Shown here: positions 54,125 to 63,012 of the stretch, in pieces
Layout: every line of letters begins with the position of its first letter
Numbering within the stretch: the first letter of the stretch is position 1
NCBI RefSeq assembly: GCF_003044185.1
Contig: NZ_PYYB01000001.1
Span: 62,001 to 126,000, forward strand
Direction: 5' to 3'
DNA: 64,000 nucleotides
DNA from: Paraconexibacter algicola
GTDB taxonomy: Bacteria; Actinomycetota; Thermoleophilia; Solirubrobacterales; Solirubrobacteraceae
Translations under genes and position numbers: made by a program
The notes under the pieces: generated by a model
Told to the model about the DNA's origin: nothing
The model's database searches: none
The model's input: the letters and a program-made list of their open reading frames with translations, nothing else

Positions 54125-54157
54125 CCGCGGCCCCGGGACGTCCGTCCGGGGCCGCGG
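54125..54157. terminator. terminator of the acyl-CoA ligase gene
   Basis: Perfect 12-bp arms CCGCGGCCCCGG (54125-54136) and CCGGGGCCGCGG (54146-54157) with a 9-nt loop, 16 nt beyond the minus-strand stop at 54174. The rest of the 250-bp gap up to 53923 holds nothing else I can support. Confidence 0.75.
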
Positions 54158-54173
54158 CGCGGGCGTCGGGGCC

Positions 54174-55655
54174 TCAGGCCACCGACTGCTTGCGCAGGGT
54201 GGGCTTGTCGATCTTGCCGACGGGGTTCTTCGGCAGCTCGTCGCGCAGCTCGATGAGCACCGGCCGCTTGTACTTCGCCAGCTGCTCCTCGCAGAGCGCG
54301 TGCAGGTCCTCGACCGTGGTGGTCGCGTCGGGGCGCAGCGCGACGTAGGCGACGACGACCTCGCCGAGCACGTCGTCGGGCCGGCCGATCACCGCCGCCT
54401 CGAGCACGCCCTCGTCGGTGTAGAGGACCGACTCGATCTCCTTCGGGTAGATGTTCTCCCCGCCGCGGATGATCATGTCCTTGATCCGGTCGACGATCTT
54501 CAGGTACCCGTCCTCGTCGAAGATGCCGACGTCACCGGTGTGCAGCCAGCCGTCGACGATCGTCTTGGCGGTCTCCTCGGGCTTGTTGAGGTAGCCGCGC
54601 ATGACGACCGGGCCCTTGATGACGACCTCGCCGCGCTCGCCGTGCGGCAGGATGGTGCCGTCCTCGCCCATGATCTCGACCTGCTGGCCGGGCATCGGGA
54701 TCCCGACCGTGCCGGGCTTGCGCTTCCCCTCCACCGGGTTGATCACCGAGGCGCAGGTGCCCTCCGAGAGGCCGTAGCCCTCGACGAGCACGACGTCGAA
54801 CCGCTCCTCGACGCGGTGGATGAGCTCGGCGGGCATGGGCGCCGCACCGCAGATGACGAGCCGCAGCGAGGACGTGTCGGCGACCTGGTCGTCGGGGAGC
54901 GCGGAGAGCATCGCGTAGATCGCGGGGACCGCCGAGAAGTACGTGGGGCGCACGGCGGCGACGGTGTCGAAGAACGTCGACGGGCTGAACTTCGCGACGA
55001 TCGTGACGCGGCCGCCCGCGAGCAGCGGCGTGAGCGTGCCCGCGACGATGCCGTTGGCGTGGAACAGCGGCAGCACCAGCAGGCTGTGGTCGGCGTCGGT
55101 GATCAGCAGGTGCGTCCCGGCGCTCTCGCACATGCTCAGCAGGTTGGAGTGGTCGAGCATGACGCCCTTGGGCTTTCCGGTCGTGCCGCTCGTGTAGATC
55201 AGCAGCGCGAGGTCCGAGGGGTCCTGCGGCGGCGCCGGCAGCGCGGTGTCCCCGACGTCCTGCAGCAGCGCCTCGAGGCCGAGCACCTGGCCCTCGATCT
55301 GCAGGCCCTCGCCGATGATCGCCTTCGCCCCCGCGTCGTCGACCTGGTACTGCATCTCGGTCGGCGTCAGCACCGGGTTGACCGGCGTGATCGCCGCCCC
55401 GATCCGCCAGGACGCGAACAGCGCGACGATCAGCTCGTGGCGGTTGGGGAGGATCACCGCCGTGGTGTCCCCCGGCCCGACCCCGGCGCGCACGAGCGCC
55501 GCGGCGGCCCGCTCGACGCGGTCGTGCAGCCCCGCGTTGTCGAGCTGCACGTGGTCGTCCCAGACGGCCGGGGCGTCGGGGGCCTGGGAGGCGCGCATCG
55601 CGGGCAGCTCGGCGAAGGTCGTCAGCGCGGCGCGGCGCTCTTCCATGGTCGTCAT
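54174..55655 (-). CDS. AMP-dependent acyl-CoA ligase
   Basis: A 493-residue member of the ANL superfamily. Motifs: P-loop YTSGTTGKPKGVM (near residue 165), VEGYGLSEGTC, DGWLHTGDVG, IKDMIIRGGENIYPKEIE, and the C-terminal catalytic lysine in NPVGKIDKPTLR. It activates a carboxylic acid with ATP and joins it to CoA; by similarity a fatty or medium-chain acid. ATG at 55655 has AGGAGAG upstream; a second Met is 9 nt later. It stands alone but could feed the beta-oxidation genes at 32-36 kb. Confidence 0.93.
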   Translation of the reverse strand: MTTMEERRAALTTFAELPAMRASQAPDAPAVWDDHVQLDNAGLHDRVERAAAALVRAGVGPGDTTAVILPNRHELIVALFASWRIGAAITPVNPVLTPTEMQYQVDDAGAKAIIGEGLQIEGQVLGLEALLQDVGDTALPAPPQDPSDLALLIYTSGTTGKPKGVMLDHSNLLSMCESAGTHLLITDADHSLLVLPLFHANGIVAGTLTPLLAGGRVTIVAKFSPSTFFDTVAAVRPTYFSAVPAIYAMLSALPDDQVADTSSLRLVICGAAPMPAELIHRVEERFDVVLVEGYGLSEGTCASVINPVEGKRKPGTVGIPMPGQQVEIMGEDGTILPHGERGEVVIKGPVVMRGYLNKPEETAKTIVDGWLHTGDVGIFDEDGYLKIVDRIKDMIIRGGENIYPKEIESVLYTDEGVLEAAVIGRPDDVLGEVVVAYVALRPDATTTVEDLHALCEEQLAKYKRPVLIELRDELPKNPVGKIDKPTLRKQSVA

Positions 55656-55768
55656 CGGTCTCTCCTGGCGTGGTGGGTCGCGTCCGAGGCTCCCACGTCG
55701 TCCGCGACCGCTGTATGGGGAGCAGGGACGAACCGGCACCCCGCGGGCTGTGGAGAGCCGACAGGCGC

Positions 55769-56143
55769 TCAGCCGCCGCCGCGGGCGCGCACGGCGGCGA
55801 CGACCGCCTCGAAGCGGTCCTGCTCGAGCACGGCGCCCTCGCGGCGGATCGCGTCGGCACGGACGCGCAGGACGCGCGAGACGTCGACGTGGCTGCGACG
55901 GCCGTCGCGGTCCCACGCCCCGCTGCCGAGCTCGATCCAGTCGTCGCGGTCGGGCCGGTCCTCGTGGCTGCGGCTTGACAGCGGCACGAGCAGGACCTCG
56001 TCGCCGTCGCGGGCGATGACGACCGTCGGGCGGTCCTTGCCCTGGGAGGCGTCCTCCTCGTAGGGCACCCAGGTCCAGACGACCTCGCCGGGGTCGGCGT
56101 CCCCGTCGAGGTCCGGGTCGTAGCGGAACGCTGGCTCGCTCAT
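55769..56143 (-). CDS. PemK/MazF-like protein without adjacent antitoxin
   Basis: A 124-residue protein with the MazF/PemK beta-barrel pattern: PGEVVWTWVPYEEDASQGKDRP (the G-E-V-x-W and K-x-R-P motifs), VVIARDG, LLVPLSSRSH. MazF toxins cut mRNA at short sequences. No antitoxin frame lies directly upstream or downstream; upstream is a 50-bp gap to the divergent phosphoesterase gene. Many actinobacteria carry such solitary, probably non-toxic versions. ATG at 56143 follows TACGTT by 8 nt, so the mRNA looks leaderless. Confidence 0.82.
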   Translation of the reverse strand: MSEPAFRYDPDLDGDADPGEVVWTWVPYEEDASQGKDRPTVVIARDGDEVLLVPLSSRSHEDRPDRDDWIELGSGAWDRDGRRSHVDVSRVLRVRADAIRREGAVLEQDRFEAVVAAVRARGGG

Positions 56144-56151
56144 GGCACAGG

Positions 56152-56157
56152 AACGTA
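56152..56157 (-). promoter_or_regulatory. -10 hexamer TACGTT, leaderless start
   Basis: Minus-strand TACGTT ends 8 nt before the PemK-like ATG; no ribosome-binding site is present. Confidence 0.5.
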
Positions 56158-56193
56158 ACGGGGGCCGGTCGCGGCTGTGGGAGCATCGCGCCC

Positions 56194-57579
56194 ATGGAAC
56201 GCGGCGTGTCCCGTCGGGAGCTGCTGGTCGCCGGTGCCGCCGGGGCGGGCGGCCTGCTGCTCGGGGCGCGCGGCGCGCCGCCCGCGCTCGGGCAGCTCGC
56301 AGCGCTACGCGGCGGGCTGCGCTCGGAGCTCGTGACCGTGACGCCGACAGGCTTCTCGTGCTGGTGGGCGACGTCGGAGGCGTCCGACAGCCGGATCGTG
56401 CTGCGGGGCCCGGGCCTGCCCGCCGCCGGGGAGTCGCGGGTGCTGGAGCAAGACGCCCGGGTGCACGTCGCGTCCGTGGAGGGTCTGCAGCCGGGCCGCG
56501 AGTACCGCTACGAGCTGTGGTCCGGCGGCCGCCGGGTGCCCGAGAACGACGCGCACACCGGGGTCGTGACGACGCTGCGCCGGCCCGCCGGGCGCGTGCT
56601 GGCGACGATCGCCGTGCTGAACGACATCCACGTCGGCGAGGGCTGCTCGGGGACGATCAGCGGCGACTTCCCGCCGTGCTTCTCCGAGCCCGGCTACGCG
56701 ATCCGCATGACCGCTGCGGCCGTGCGGGCGATCCGGCGGCTGCGCCCCGACCTGCTCGTCGTCAACGGCGACCTCACCGACCGCGGCCGCCCCGACGAGG
56801 TGCGCCGCGCCCTGGCGGTGCTGCGCCGGGCGCGCGTACCGCTGGCGGTGACGCGCGGAAACCACGACCGCCGCTTCGGTCCCTGCGGGGAGGACGGGGA
56901 CTGCCTGCGGATGCAGGCGTTCGGCGACCGACCCGTCGGCGCGCACGCCCTGTCGTGGTCGCGCGACGTCGGCCCGGCGCTGACGGTGATCGGCCTGGAC
57001 TCCTGCGACCCGGACAGCGGCCGCGGGCGGCTGGACCTCGGGGACCAGCTGTCGTTCCTGGACCGCGAGCTGACCCGGGCCGCCGGACAGGGCCGCCGGG
57101 CGCTCGTGCTCTTCCACCACCCGATCGTCGCCGGGTCGCGCTTCAGCGCGCTGCCGCCCTTCGGCTCCGGGGTCGACCCCGACCGCGGCGGCCGTGACGC
57201 GCTGGGGGTGCTCGCCCGGCATCCGCACGTCGCGCTGGTGCTCCACGGGCACACGCACCGCAACCTCGTCGCCTACGACGAGCGGATCGGGGAGCGGCTG
57301 CCGTTCGTGGAGAACGGGGCGGGCAAGGAGTACCCGGCCGGGTTCGCGCTGCTGCGCTTCCACGAGGACGGTGTCACGCGCGAGTTCCACCGCATGGACG
57401 AGCCGTTCGTGCGCGAGTGGGTGGCGACCAGCGCCCGGCAGGTCTACGGGCGCCAGGCGGAGTACACGCGCGGCCCACGGTCCAGCCGCGGCTTCACGCA
57501 CCTGTACGGGCGGCGGGGGTTCCAGCCCGCGCCGTCGCTGCCGCTGAGCGCGCCGGACCTGCCGTTCGTCGGCAGCTGA
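56194..57579 (+). CDS. Tat-exported metallophosphoesterase
   Basis: A 461-residue calcineurin-like phosphoesterase. The N-terminus has a twin-arginine signal (VSRRELLVAGAAGAGG). A fibronectin-like purple-acid-phosphatase N-domain spans residues about 40-135 (VTPTGFSCWWATSEASDSRI, LQPGREYRYEL). The catalytic domain carries NDIH, NGDLTDRG, RGNHDRR, FHHP and HGHTHRN, the full set of metal ligands. It should hydrolyse phosphate esters outside the cytoplasm after folded export with its metals. GAGCAT lies 7 nt before the ATG. Confidence 0.92.
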   Translation: MERGVSRRELLVAGAAGAGGLLLGARGAPPALGQLAALRGGLRSELVTVTPTGFSCWWATSEASDSRIVLRGPGLPAAGESRVLEQDARVHVASVEGLQPGREYRYELWSGGRRVPENDAHTGVVTTLRRPAGRVLATIAVLNDIHVGEGCSGTISGDFPPCFSEPGYAIRMTAAAVRAIRRLRPDLLVVNGDLTDRGRPDEVRRALAVLRRARVPLAVTRGNHDRRFGPCGEDGDCLRMQAFGDRPVGAHALSWSRDVGPALTVIGLDSCDPDSGRGRLDLGDQLSFLDRELTRAAGQGRRALVLFHHPIVAGSRFSALPPFGSGVDPDRGGRDALGVLARHPHVALVLHGHTHRNLVAYDERIGERLPFVENGAGKEYPAGFALLRFHEDGVTREFHRMDEPFVREWVATSARQVYGRQAEYTRGPRSSRGFTHLYGRRGFQPAPSLPLSAPDLPFVGS

Positions 57580-57588
57580 GACGGACGG

Positions 57589-58446
57589 TCAGACGTCGGC
57601 CGCGGCGAGCAGCGCGACGCGCTCGGCCTCGGCCATCTGCACGTCGACGATCGCGGTGATGCCGTCGGCGCCGAGCGCCACGGGGACGGCGAGGACGCTG
57701 CCGGTGATCCCGAGCTCGCCCTGGCAGAGCGCCGAGCACGGCAGCACGCGGCGCGTGTCGTCGACGATCGCCGCGACGACGTCGACGACCGCGGCGGCGG
57801 GCGCCAGCAGCCCGGCGCGCTCGCCCAGCCCGGCGCGCAGCTCGTCCGCCGCGTCGGCGACGCCCGCGACGACCGCGTCGAGCCGCTCGGTGCCGAGCAC
57901 CTCGGCGGCGGGACGTCCGGCGATCGTCGCGGTCGAGGTGATCGGGACGAGCACGCCGTCGTGCTGGCCGAGCACGAGCGCCTGCACGTCGGCGACGCTG
58001 ACGCCCGCCTCGCGGGCCAGCAGCGACCGCAGCCGCGCGGTGTCGACGACGGTCCCGAGGCCGAGCACCTGACCGCGCGGGAAGCGCGTCGCCTCGAGCA
58101 CCGCGTGCGTGGCCGCGTCCACCGGGGTGGTGAGCACGACGACGACCGCGTCCGGGCAGCGGCGGGCGAGCTCGGTCCCGACCTCGGCGAGCGCCGCGAG
58201 CGGGTCCGGCCCGCCGAGGGCGAGGACGACGACGTGGCTGCCCGCGACGTCCACCCAGCCGCCCGGGGAGACCCGGCCGGCGCCCGCGTCGAGCGCGACC
58301 GCGGCGGTGAGGTCGAGCGCGCGCGCCCGGGCACGAGCGGCGTCGGCGTCGACGAGCACGACGTCCGCGTCGGGCCGGCGGCCGAGCAGCAGCGCGGTCG
58401 CCGAGCCGACCGCGCCGGCCCCCACCACGGTGATCTTCCGTCTCAT
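57589..58446 (-). CDS. divergent lactate/malate dehydrogenase family protein
   Basis: A 285-residue LDH/MDH-fold protein. NAD motif VVGAGAVGSATALLLG at residues 7-22, LGLGTVVDTARLR (substrate Arg and catalytic Asp region) and the catalytic His in LGQHDGVLVP. The mobile substrate loop is unusual: LALGGPDPLAALAEVG replaces the usual G-A-P/R-x-x-P-G-x-x-R, so the canonical loop arginine is missing. Substrate therefore cannot be inferred. ATG at 58446 follows GATACT by 6 nt. A separate canonical malate dehydrogenase is encoded at 59070-60062. Confidence 0.8.
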   Translation of the reverse strand: MRRKITVVGAGAVGSATALLLGRRPDADVVLVDADAARARARALDLTAAVALDAGAGRVSPGGWVDVAGSHVVVLALGGPDPLAALAEVGTELARRCPDAVVVVLTTPVDAATHAVLEATRFPRGQVLGLGTVVDTARLRSLLAREAGVSVADVQALVLGQHDGVLVPITSTATIAGRPAAEVLGTERLDAVVAGVADAADELRAGLGERAGLLAPAAAVVDVVAAIVDDTRRVLPCSALCQGELGITGSVLAVPVALGADGITAIVDVQMAEAERVALLAAADV

Positions 58447-58452
58447 CGACCG

Positions 58453-58458
58453 AGTATC
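58453..58458 (-). promoter_or_regulatory. -10 hexamer GATACT, leaderless start
   Basis: Minus-strand GATACT ends 6 nt before the ATG of the LDH-like gene. Confidence 0.4.
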
Positions 58459-58515
58459 GCCCACGCGGCCCCCCGGCGCGGTGGACGATCGTCGGGGCGG
58501 GCCCACATCCCAGGT

Positions 58516-58590
58516 GTGTCACTATTCCGAAAAGTCACATCCGTGACATTTGCTGGTCATAACCGCACCGATTAGAGGTAGATGTGACAC
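58516..58590. promoter_or_regulatory. GTCAC/GTGAC box cluster before the AT-hook gene
   Basis: GTGTCAC (58516-58522) is matched by GTGACAC (58584-58590) just before the ATG at 58592, and between them lies GTCAC-ATCC-GTGAC (58534-58547). The stretch is one of the most AT-rich in the window. It probably holds the promoter (TTGCTG at 58550-58555 is a possible -35) and several binding sites for one protein. Confidence 0.5.
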
Positions 58591-58591
58591 C

Positions 58592-58996
58592 ATGACGGAC
58601 TTTCTGGACGAGAAGCGTCAGGAGATCGCGAGCCGCCTGAAGGAGCTGGCGCCGCTCGTCGAGGAGTACCACAAGCTCGAGGCGGCGCTGCAGGCGCTCG
58701 ACGGCGTCCGCGCCGCGCCCGCGCCCGCGCCCTCCCCCGCCCGTGCACCGCGGGCCCGCAAGGCCGCCTCGGGTGCGGACTCCGGCACGGGCCGTCGCGG
58801 CCGCCCCAAGGGCAGCGGCCCGCGGGCCAATGAGGCGCTCACGCTCGTGAAGGAGAAGCCCGGCATCACCATCCCCGAGCTCGCCGACGCGATGGGCATC
58901 AAGCAGAACTACCTCTACCGGGTGCTGCCCGGGCTGCAGAAGGAGGGCCTGGTGCGCAAGGAGGGTCGCGGCTGGCACGCCCTCGAGGCGGCCTGA
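58592..58996 (+). CDS. small DNA-binding protein with AT-hook and winged helix
   Basis: A 134-residue protein. Residues 1-42 form a coiled-coil-like helix (EKRQEIASRLKELAPLVEEY). An Ala/Pro linker carries an AT-hook core GRRGRPKGSG (about residues 70-79). Residues about 80-134 form a winged helix (LTLVKEKPGITIPELADAMG, IKQNYLYRVLPGLQKEGLVR). It is probably a transcription factor or nucleoid protein. The GTCAC/GTGAC boxes upstream may be autoregulatory. A bidirectional terminator follows. Confidence 0.82.
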   Translation: MTDFLDEKRQEIASRLKELAPLVEEYHKLEAALQALDGVRAAPAPAPSPARAPRARKAASGADSGTGRRGRPKGSGPRANEALTLVKEKPGITIPELADAMGIKQNYLYRVLPGLQKEGLVRKEGRGWHALEAA

Positions 58997-59011
58997 GCGC
59001 CCGCGCAACGG

Positions 59012-59049
59012 CCGAGGGCCGGCGCCACCGCGGTGGCACCGGCCCTCGG
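59012..59049. terminator. bidirectional terminator
   Basis: An 11-bp perfect stem CCGAGGGCCGG / CCGGCCCTCGG extends inward through GCCACC / GGTGGC with one mismatch and a 2-nt loop. It lies between the AT-hook gene and the convergent malate dehydrogenase gene. Confidence 0.85.
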
Positions 59050-59069
59050 TCCGTCCGGGATCGGTCGGG

Positions 59070-60077
<1,008 letters not shown>

Positions 60078-60108
60078 TCAGGGGTCCGGTGAGGGTGAGG
60101 TGCGGGCG

Positions 60109-60155
60109 ATGCTATCGGCGTCGCGATTCACCGGCGGTACGGCGCCATGGCGCCG
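60109..60155 (-). promoter_or_regulatory. mdh promoter and upstream palindrome
   Basis: Minus-strand TAGCAT (60109-60114) is a good -10 for mdh. A 16-bp perfect palindrome CGGCGCCATGGCGCCG (60140-60155) lies between it and the stop of the response regulator gene; as RNA it forms a 6-bp stem with a CATG loop and could end the kinase/regulator transcript. Confidence 0.5.
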
Positions 60156-60160
60156 AGCGC

Positions 60161-60817
60161 TCAGAGCAGCTCCGCGTCGTGGACGAGCAGCGCGACCTGG
60201 ACGCGGTTGTTCAGGTCGAGCTTCGTCAGCAGGCGCGAGACGTGGGCCTTCACCGTGGCCACGCTCATGTGCAGCTCGGCGCCGATCTCGGCGTTCGAGC
60301 CGCCACCGCCGAGCGCGACGGCGACCTCCAGCTCGCGTTCGGTGAGCTCCTGCAGCGCCTCGCGCGCGCGGCCGCGACGATCCTCGACGGCCGGGTCGGC
60401 GACGTGCGTGATCAGCTGGCGGGTGACCGCCGGGGACAGCATCGCCTCACCGGCGGCCACGAGCCGGATCGCCTCGACGATCCGGGCGGGCGGCGTGTCC
60501 TTCAGCAGGAACCCGCCCGCGCCCGCGCGCAGCGCACGCAGCACGTGCTCGTCGGCGTTCATGGTCGTCAGGACGATCACCTGCGGCGGGTCGCGGCGTG
60601 CGCGCAGCGCCTCGGTGGCGGCCAGCCCGTCGACCCCGGGCATGCGGATGTCCATCAGCACGACGTGCGGGCGGTGCGCGTCGACGGCGGCCGGCACCTC
60701 GGCGCCGTCGGACGCCTCGGCGACGACCCGCAGGTCGGACTGCCCGTCGAGCATCATCCGCAGCGCCGAGCGCACGAGCGCGTCGTCGTCGACGAGCAGG
60801 ACGCGGATCGTGCTCAC
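60161..60817 (-). CDS. NarL/FixJ-type response regulator
   Basis: A 218-residue two-component regulator. Receiver domain residues about 4-120 with acidic pocket VLLVDDDA, phosphoacceptor Asp in VVLMDIRMPGVDG (about residue 55), and switch residues VIVLTTM and FLLKDTPP. C-terminal LuxR helix-turn-helix: LTERELEVAVALGGGGSNAE, IGAELHMSVATVKAHVSRLL. GTG at 60817 overlaps the kinase stop (GTGA). It probably controls the divergent ABC exporter genes at 62113-63803. Confidence 0.95.
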   Translation of the reverse strand: MSTIRVLLVDDDALVRSALRMMLDGQSDLRVVAEASDGAEVPAAVDAHRPHVVLMDIRMPGVDGLAATEALRARRDPPQVIVLTTMNADEHVLRALRAGAGGFLLKDTPPARIVEAIRLVAAGEAMLSPAVTRQLITHVADPAVEDRRGRAREALQELTERELEVAVALGGGGSNAEIGAELHMSVATVKAHVSRLLTKLDLNNRVQVALLVHDAELL

Positions 60818-62004
60818 GTCGCCTCCACCGGCCAGGGCAGCCAGACGCGCAGGCGGAACCCTCCGTCCTGCGTGGGTCCGTGCTCGAGGCGCCCGCCGGC
60901 GAGCTGTGCGCGCTCGCGCAGGCCGAGCAGCCCGCTGCCCGCCCCGGGGATCCGGGCGGACGCCCCCACGGCGGCGCCGACCGGTGCCGGGTTGTCGACC
61001 TCGACGGTCAGCCCGTCGCCGGGGGCCCCGTGCAGGCGCACGTCGACCGGGGCGCCGTCGGCGTGCTTGCGCGCGTTGGTGAGCCCCTCCTGCACGACCC
61101 GGTAGGCGGTGCGGCCCAGTCCGGCGGGCACCGCGCCGACGGCGACCTCGGCGCGGACGCGCATCCCCGCCGCGCGGCTCTCCGCCAGCAGCGCGTCGAG
61201 GTCCCCGAGCGTCGGCTGCGGGCGGGCGGGCGCCCCCGACGCGGCGTCGACCTCGGCGGACTCGCCCGCGTCGGAGCGCAGCACGCCGATCACCTCGCGG
61301 AGGTCCTCGAGCGCCTCGTGGGCGCTGCGGCGGATCACGCCCGCGGCCTGCGCGATCTCGCGCGGCGGCGCGTCGGGTCGGAACTCGAGCGCCCCCGCGT
61401 GCATGCTCAGCAGCGAGATCCGGTGCGCGAGCACGTCGTGCATCTCGCGCGCGATCCGCGCCCGCTCGCCGTCCCGGGCCTGCTGGGCGCGCAGCTGCTG
61501 CTCGGCCTCGGCCCGCTCGGCGCGTTCGCGCAGCGAGTCGACGAGCTGACGGCGCGCGCGCACGTACATGCCCCACGCCACGATCGCCGTGAGGAAGACG
61601 GCGAGCATGACCAGCAGCCAGCCGTACGCGAGCTCCTCGTCGGGGTAGAGGCGGAAGTACACGGCGCCGGTCGCGAGGTTCAGCGCGGCGATCGTCGCGG
61701 TCACGCGGAACGGCCGGTGCACCGCGAGGGTGAAGAGCATCACCAGCCCGACGCCGGAGGCGGAGCTCGCGAACAGCCCGAGCGGCATCGTCGCCGCCGC
61801 GATCGTCACGGGGTAGCGCGTGCGCCACCACAGCGCGACGAGCGCCACGACGCCGCCGAGCACGTCGAGGGCCGCGACGAGGTCCCCGTGGCGCTTCCAG
61901 GGCGCGTCGACGGCGAGCGTGAACAGCCCGAAGCCGAGGGCGAGGACGATCAGCAGCGGGTCGCGCCAGGTGCGCGGGGGGACGCGGACGGCGGTGGGCT
62001 CCAT
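60814..62004 (-). CDS. sensor histidine kinase (HisKA_3/NarL type)
   Basis: A 396-residue membrane kinase. Residues about 15-160 hold four to five membrane segments. The dimerisation domain carries the phospho-His in RARIAREMHDVLAHRISLLS (about residue 200). The ATP-binding domain has YRVVQEGLTNARKHA (N box), VEVDNPAP and GSGLLGLRERAQLAGG (G box). It senses an unknown membrane signal and phosphorylates the overlapping response regulator. ATG at 62004 follows TACGCT by 8 nt. It is divergent from an ABC exporter, a common actinobacterial layout for drug or envelope-stress sensing. Confidence 0.94.
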   Translation of the reverse strand: MEPTAVRVPPRTWRDPLLIVLALGFGLFTLAVDAPWKRHGDLVAALDVLGGVVALVALWWRTRYPVTIAAATMPLGLFASSASGVGLVMLFTLAVHRPFRVTATIAALNLATGAVYFRLYPDEELAYGWLLVMLAVFLTAIVAWGMYVRARRQLVDSLRERAERAEAEQQLRAQQARDGERARIAREMHDVLAHRISLLSMHAGALEFRPDAPPREIAQAAGVIRRSAHEALEDLREVIGVLRSDAGESAEVDAASGAPARPQPTLGDLDALLAESRAAGMRVRAEVAVGAVPAGLGRTAYRVVQEGLTNARKHADGAPVDVRLHGAPGDGLTVEVDNPAPVGAAVGASARIPGAGSGLLGLRERAQLAGGRLEHGPTQDGGFRLRVWLPWPVEAT

Positions 62005-62012
62005 CGCGATCG

Positions 62013-62018
62013 AGCGTA
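62013..62018 (-). promoter_or_regulatory. -10 hexamer TACGCT, leaderless start
   Basis: Minus-strand TACGCT ends 8 nt before the kinase ATG at 62004. Confidence 0.45.
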
Positions 62019-62112
62019 CGCGTCGACGGGCCCACCCACCACCGACCGAGGTCGATGGCGTCATCGACCTTCGGCCGATGTGCGTGAGCGCCGCCGCGCC
62101 GATCCTGATCGC

Positions 62113-63012
62113 ATGATCCACGTCGAGAACCTCACGAAGCGGTACGGCGGGCACACCGCCGTGCAGGACGTCAGCTTCCGCTGCGAGCCGGGCACCGTCA
62201 CCGGCTTCCTCGGACCGAACGGGGCGGGCAAGTCCACGACGATGCGGATGATCGCCGGGCTGACGCCGCCCACCGCCGGGAGCGCGACCGTGCTCGGCGT
62301 GCCCTACCGGCAGCTGCCCAACCCGGGCCGCGAGATCGGCGTCCTGCTCGACGCCGGCGCCCAGCACGCGGGCCGCAGCGGCCTCGAGGTGCTGCGCCTC
62401 ACCGCCGACGTGCTCGGCGTGCCGCGCGCGCGGGTCGACGAGCTGCTGTCGCTCGTGGACCTCGACCGCACGAAGGCGCGCCGCCGCGTCGGCGACTACT
62501 CGCTGGGCATGCGCCAGCGGCTCGGACTCGCCCAGGCCCTGATCGGCGACCCGCGCGTGCTGATGCTCGACGAGCCCGCCAACGGCCTGGACCCCGAGGG
62601 CATCCACTGGATGCGCGGCCTGCTGCGCGACTTCGCCGACCGCGGCGGCACGGTGCTGCTCTCCTCGCACCTGCTGCGCGAGGTCGAGGCCGTCGCCGAC
62701 CGGCTCGTCGTCATCGCCGGCGGCCGGATCGTCGCCGACGCCGACAAGGCCGAGCTGCTGCAGGCGACCGGCACGCTCGTGAAGGCCACGAGCCGCACCG
62801 AGCTGCGCCGCGCGCTCGCCGCCGCCGGCCTGCCCTCCACCACCACGACCGACGGCGGGCAGCTCGTCGAGGCGACCGCCGAGCAGGTCGGCCGGGCGGC
62901 CGCCGACGCCGGCGTCGTCCTCCTGGAGCTGCGTCCCGCCGACGGCGCCGGCCTCGAGGAGCTGTTCCTGTCCCTGACCCACACCGCCCCGACCGAGGAG
63001 GTCGCCGCATGA
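62113..63012 (+). CDS. ABC transporter ATP-binding protein
   Basis: A 299-residue ABC ATPase of the drug/lantibiotic exporter (DrrA/CcmA-like) class. Walker A GPNGAGKST (about residues 36-44), signature YSLGMRQRLGLAQAL, Walker B VLMLDEPANGLDPEG and H-loop LLSSHLLREVE are all present. The C-terminal 90 residues form the usual accessory domain. GATCCT lies 6 nt before the ATG, so the start may be leaderless. It overlaps the permease gene as ATGA (63009-63012). Confidence 0.95.
   Translation: MIHVENLTKRYGGHTAVQDVSFRCEPGTVTGFLGPNGAGKSTTMRMIAGLTPPTAGSATVLGVPYRQLPNPGREIGVLLDAGAQHAGRSGLEVLRLTADVLGVPRARVDELLSLVDLDRTKARRRVGDYSLGMRQRLGLAQALIGDPRVLMLDEPANGLDPEGIHWMRGLLRDFADRGGTVLLSSHLLREVEAVADRLVVIAGGRIVADADKAELLQATGTLVKATSRTELRRALAAAGLPSTTTTDGGQLVEATAEQVGRAAADAGVVLLELRPADGAGLEELFLSLTHTAPTEEVAA

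Noticed and set aside
55769-56143. A toxin-antitoxin module around the PemK/MazF-like gene
   Set aside because: No short antitoxin frame with an AbrB or RHH pattern overlaps or adjoins it, so it is reported as a solitary protein, not a TA system.
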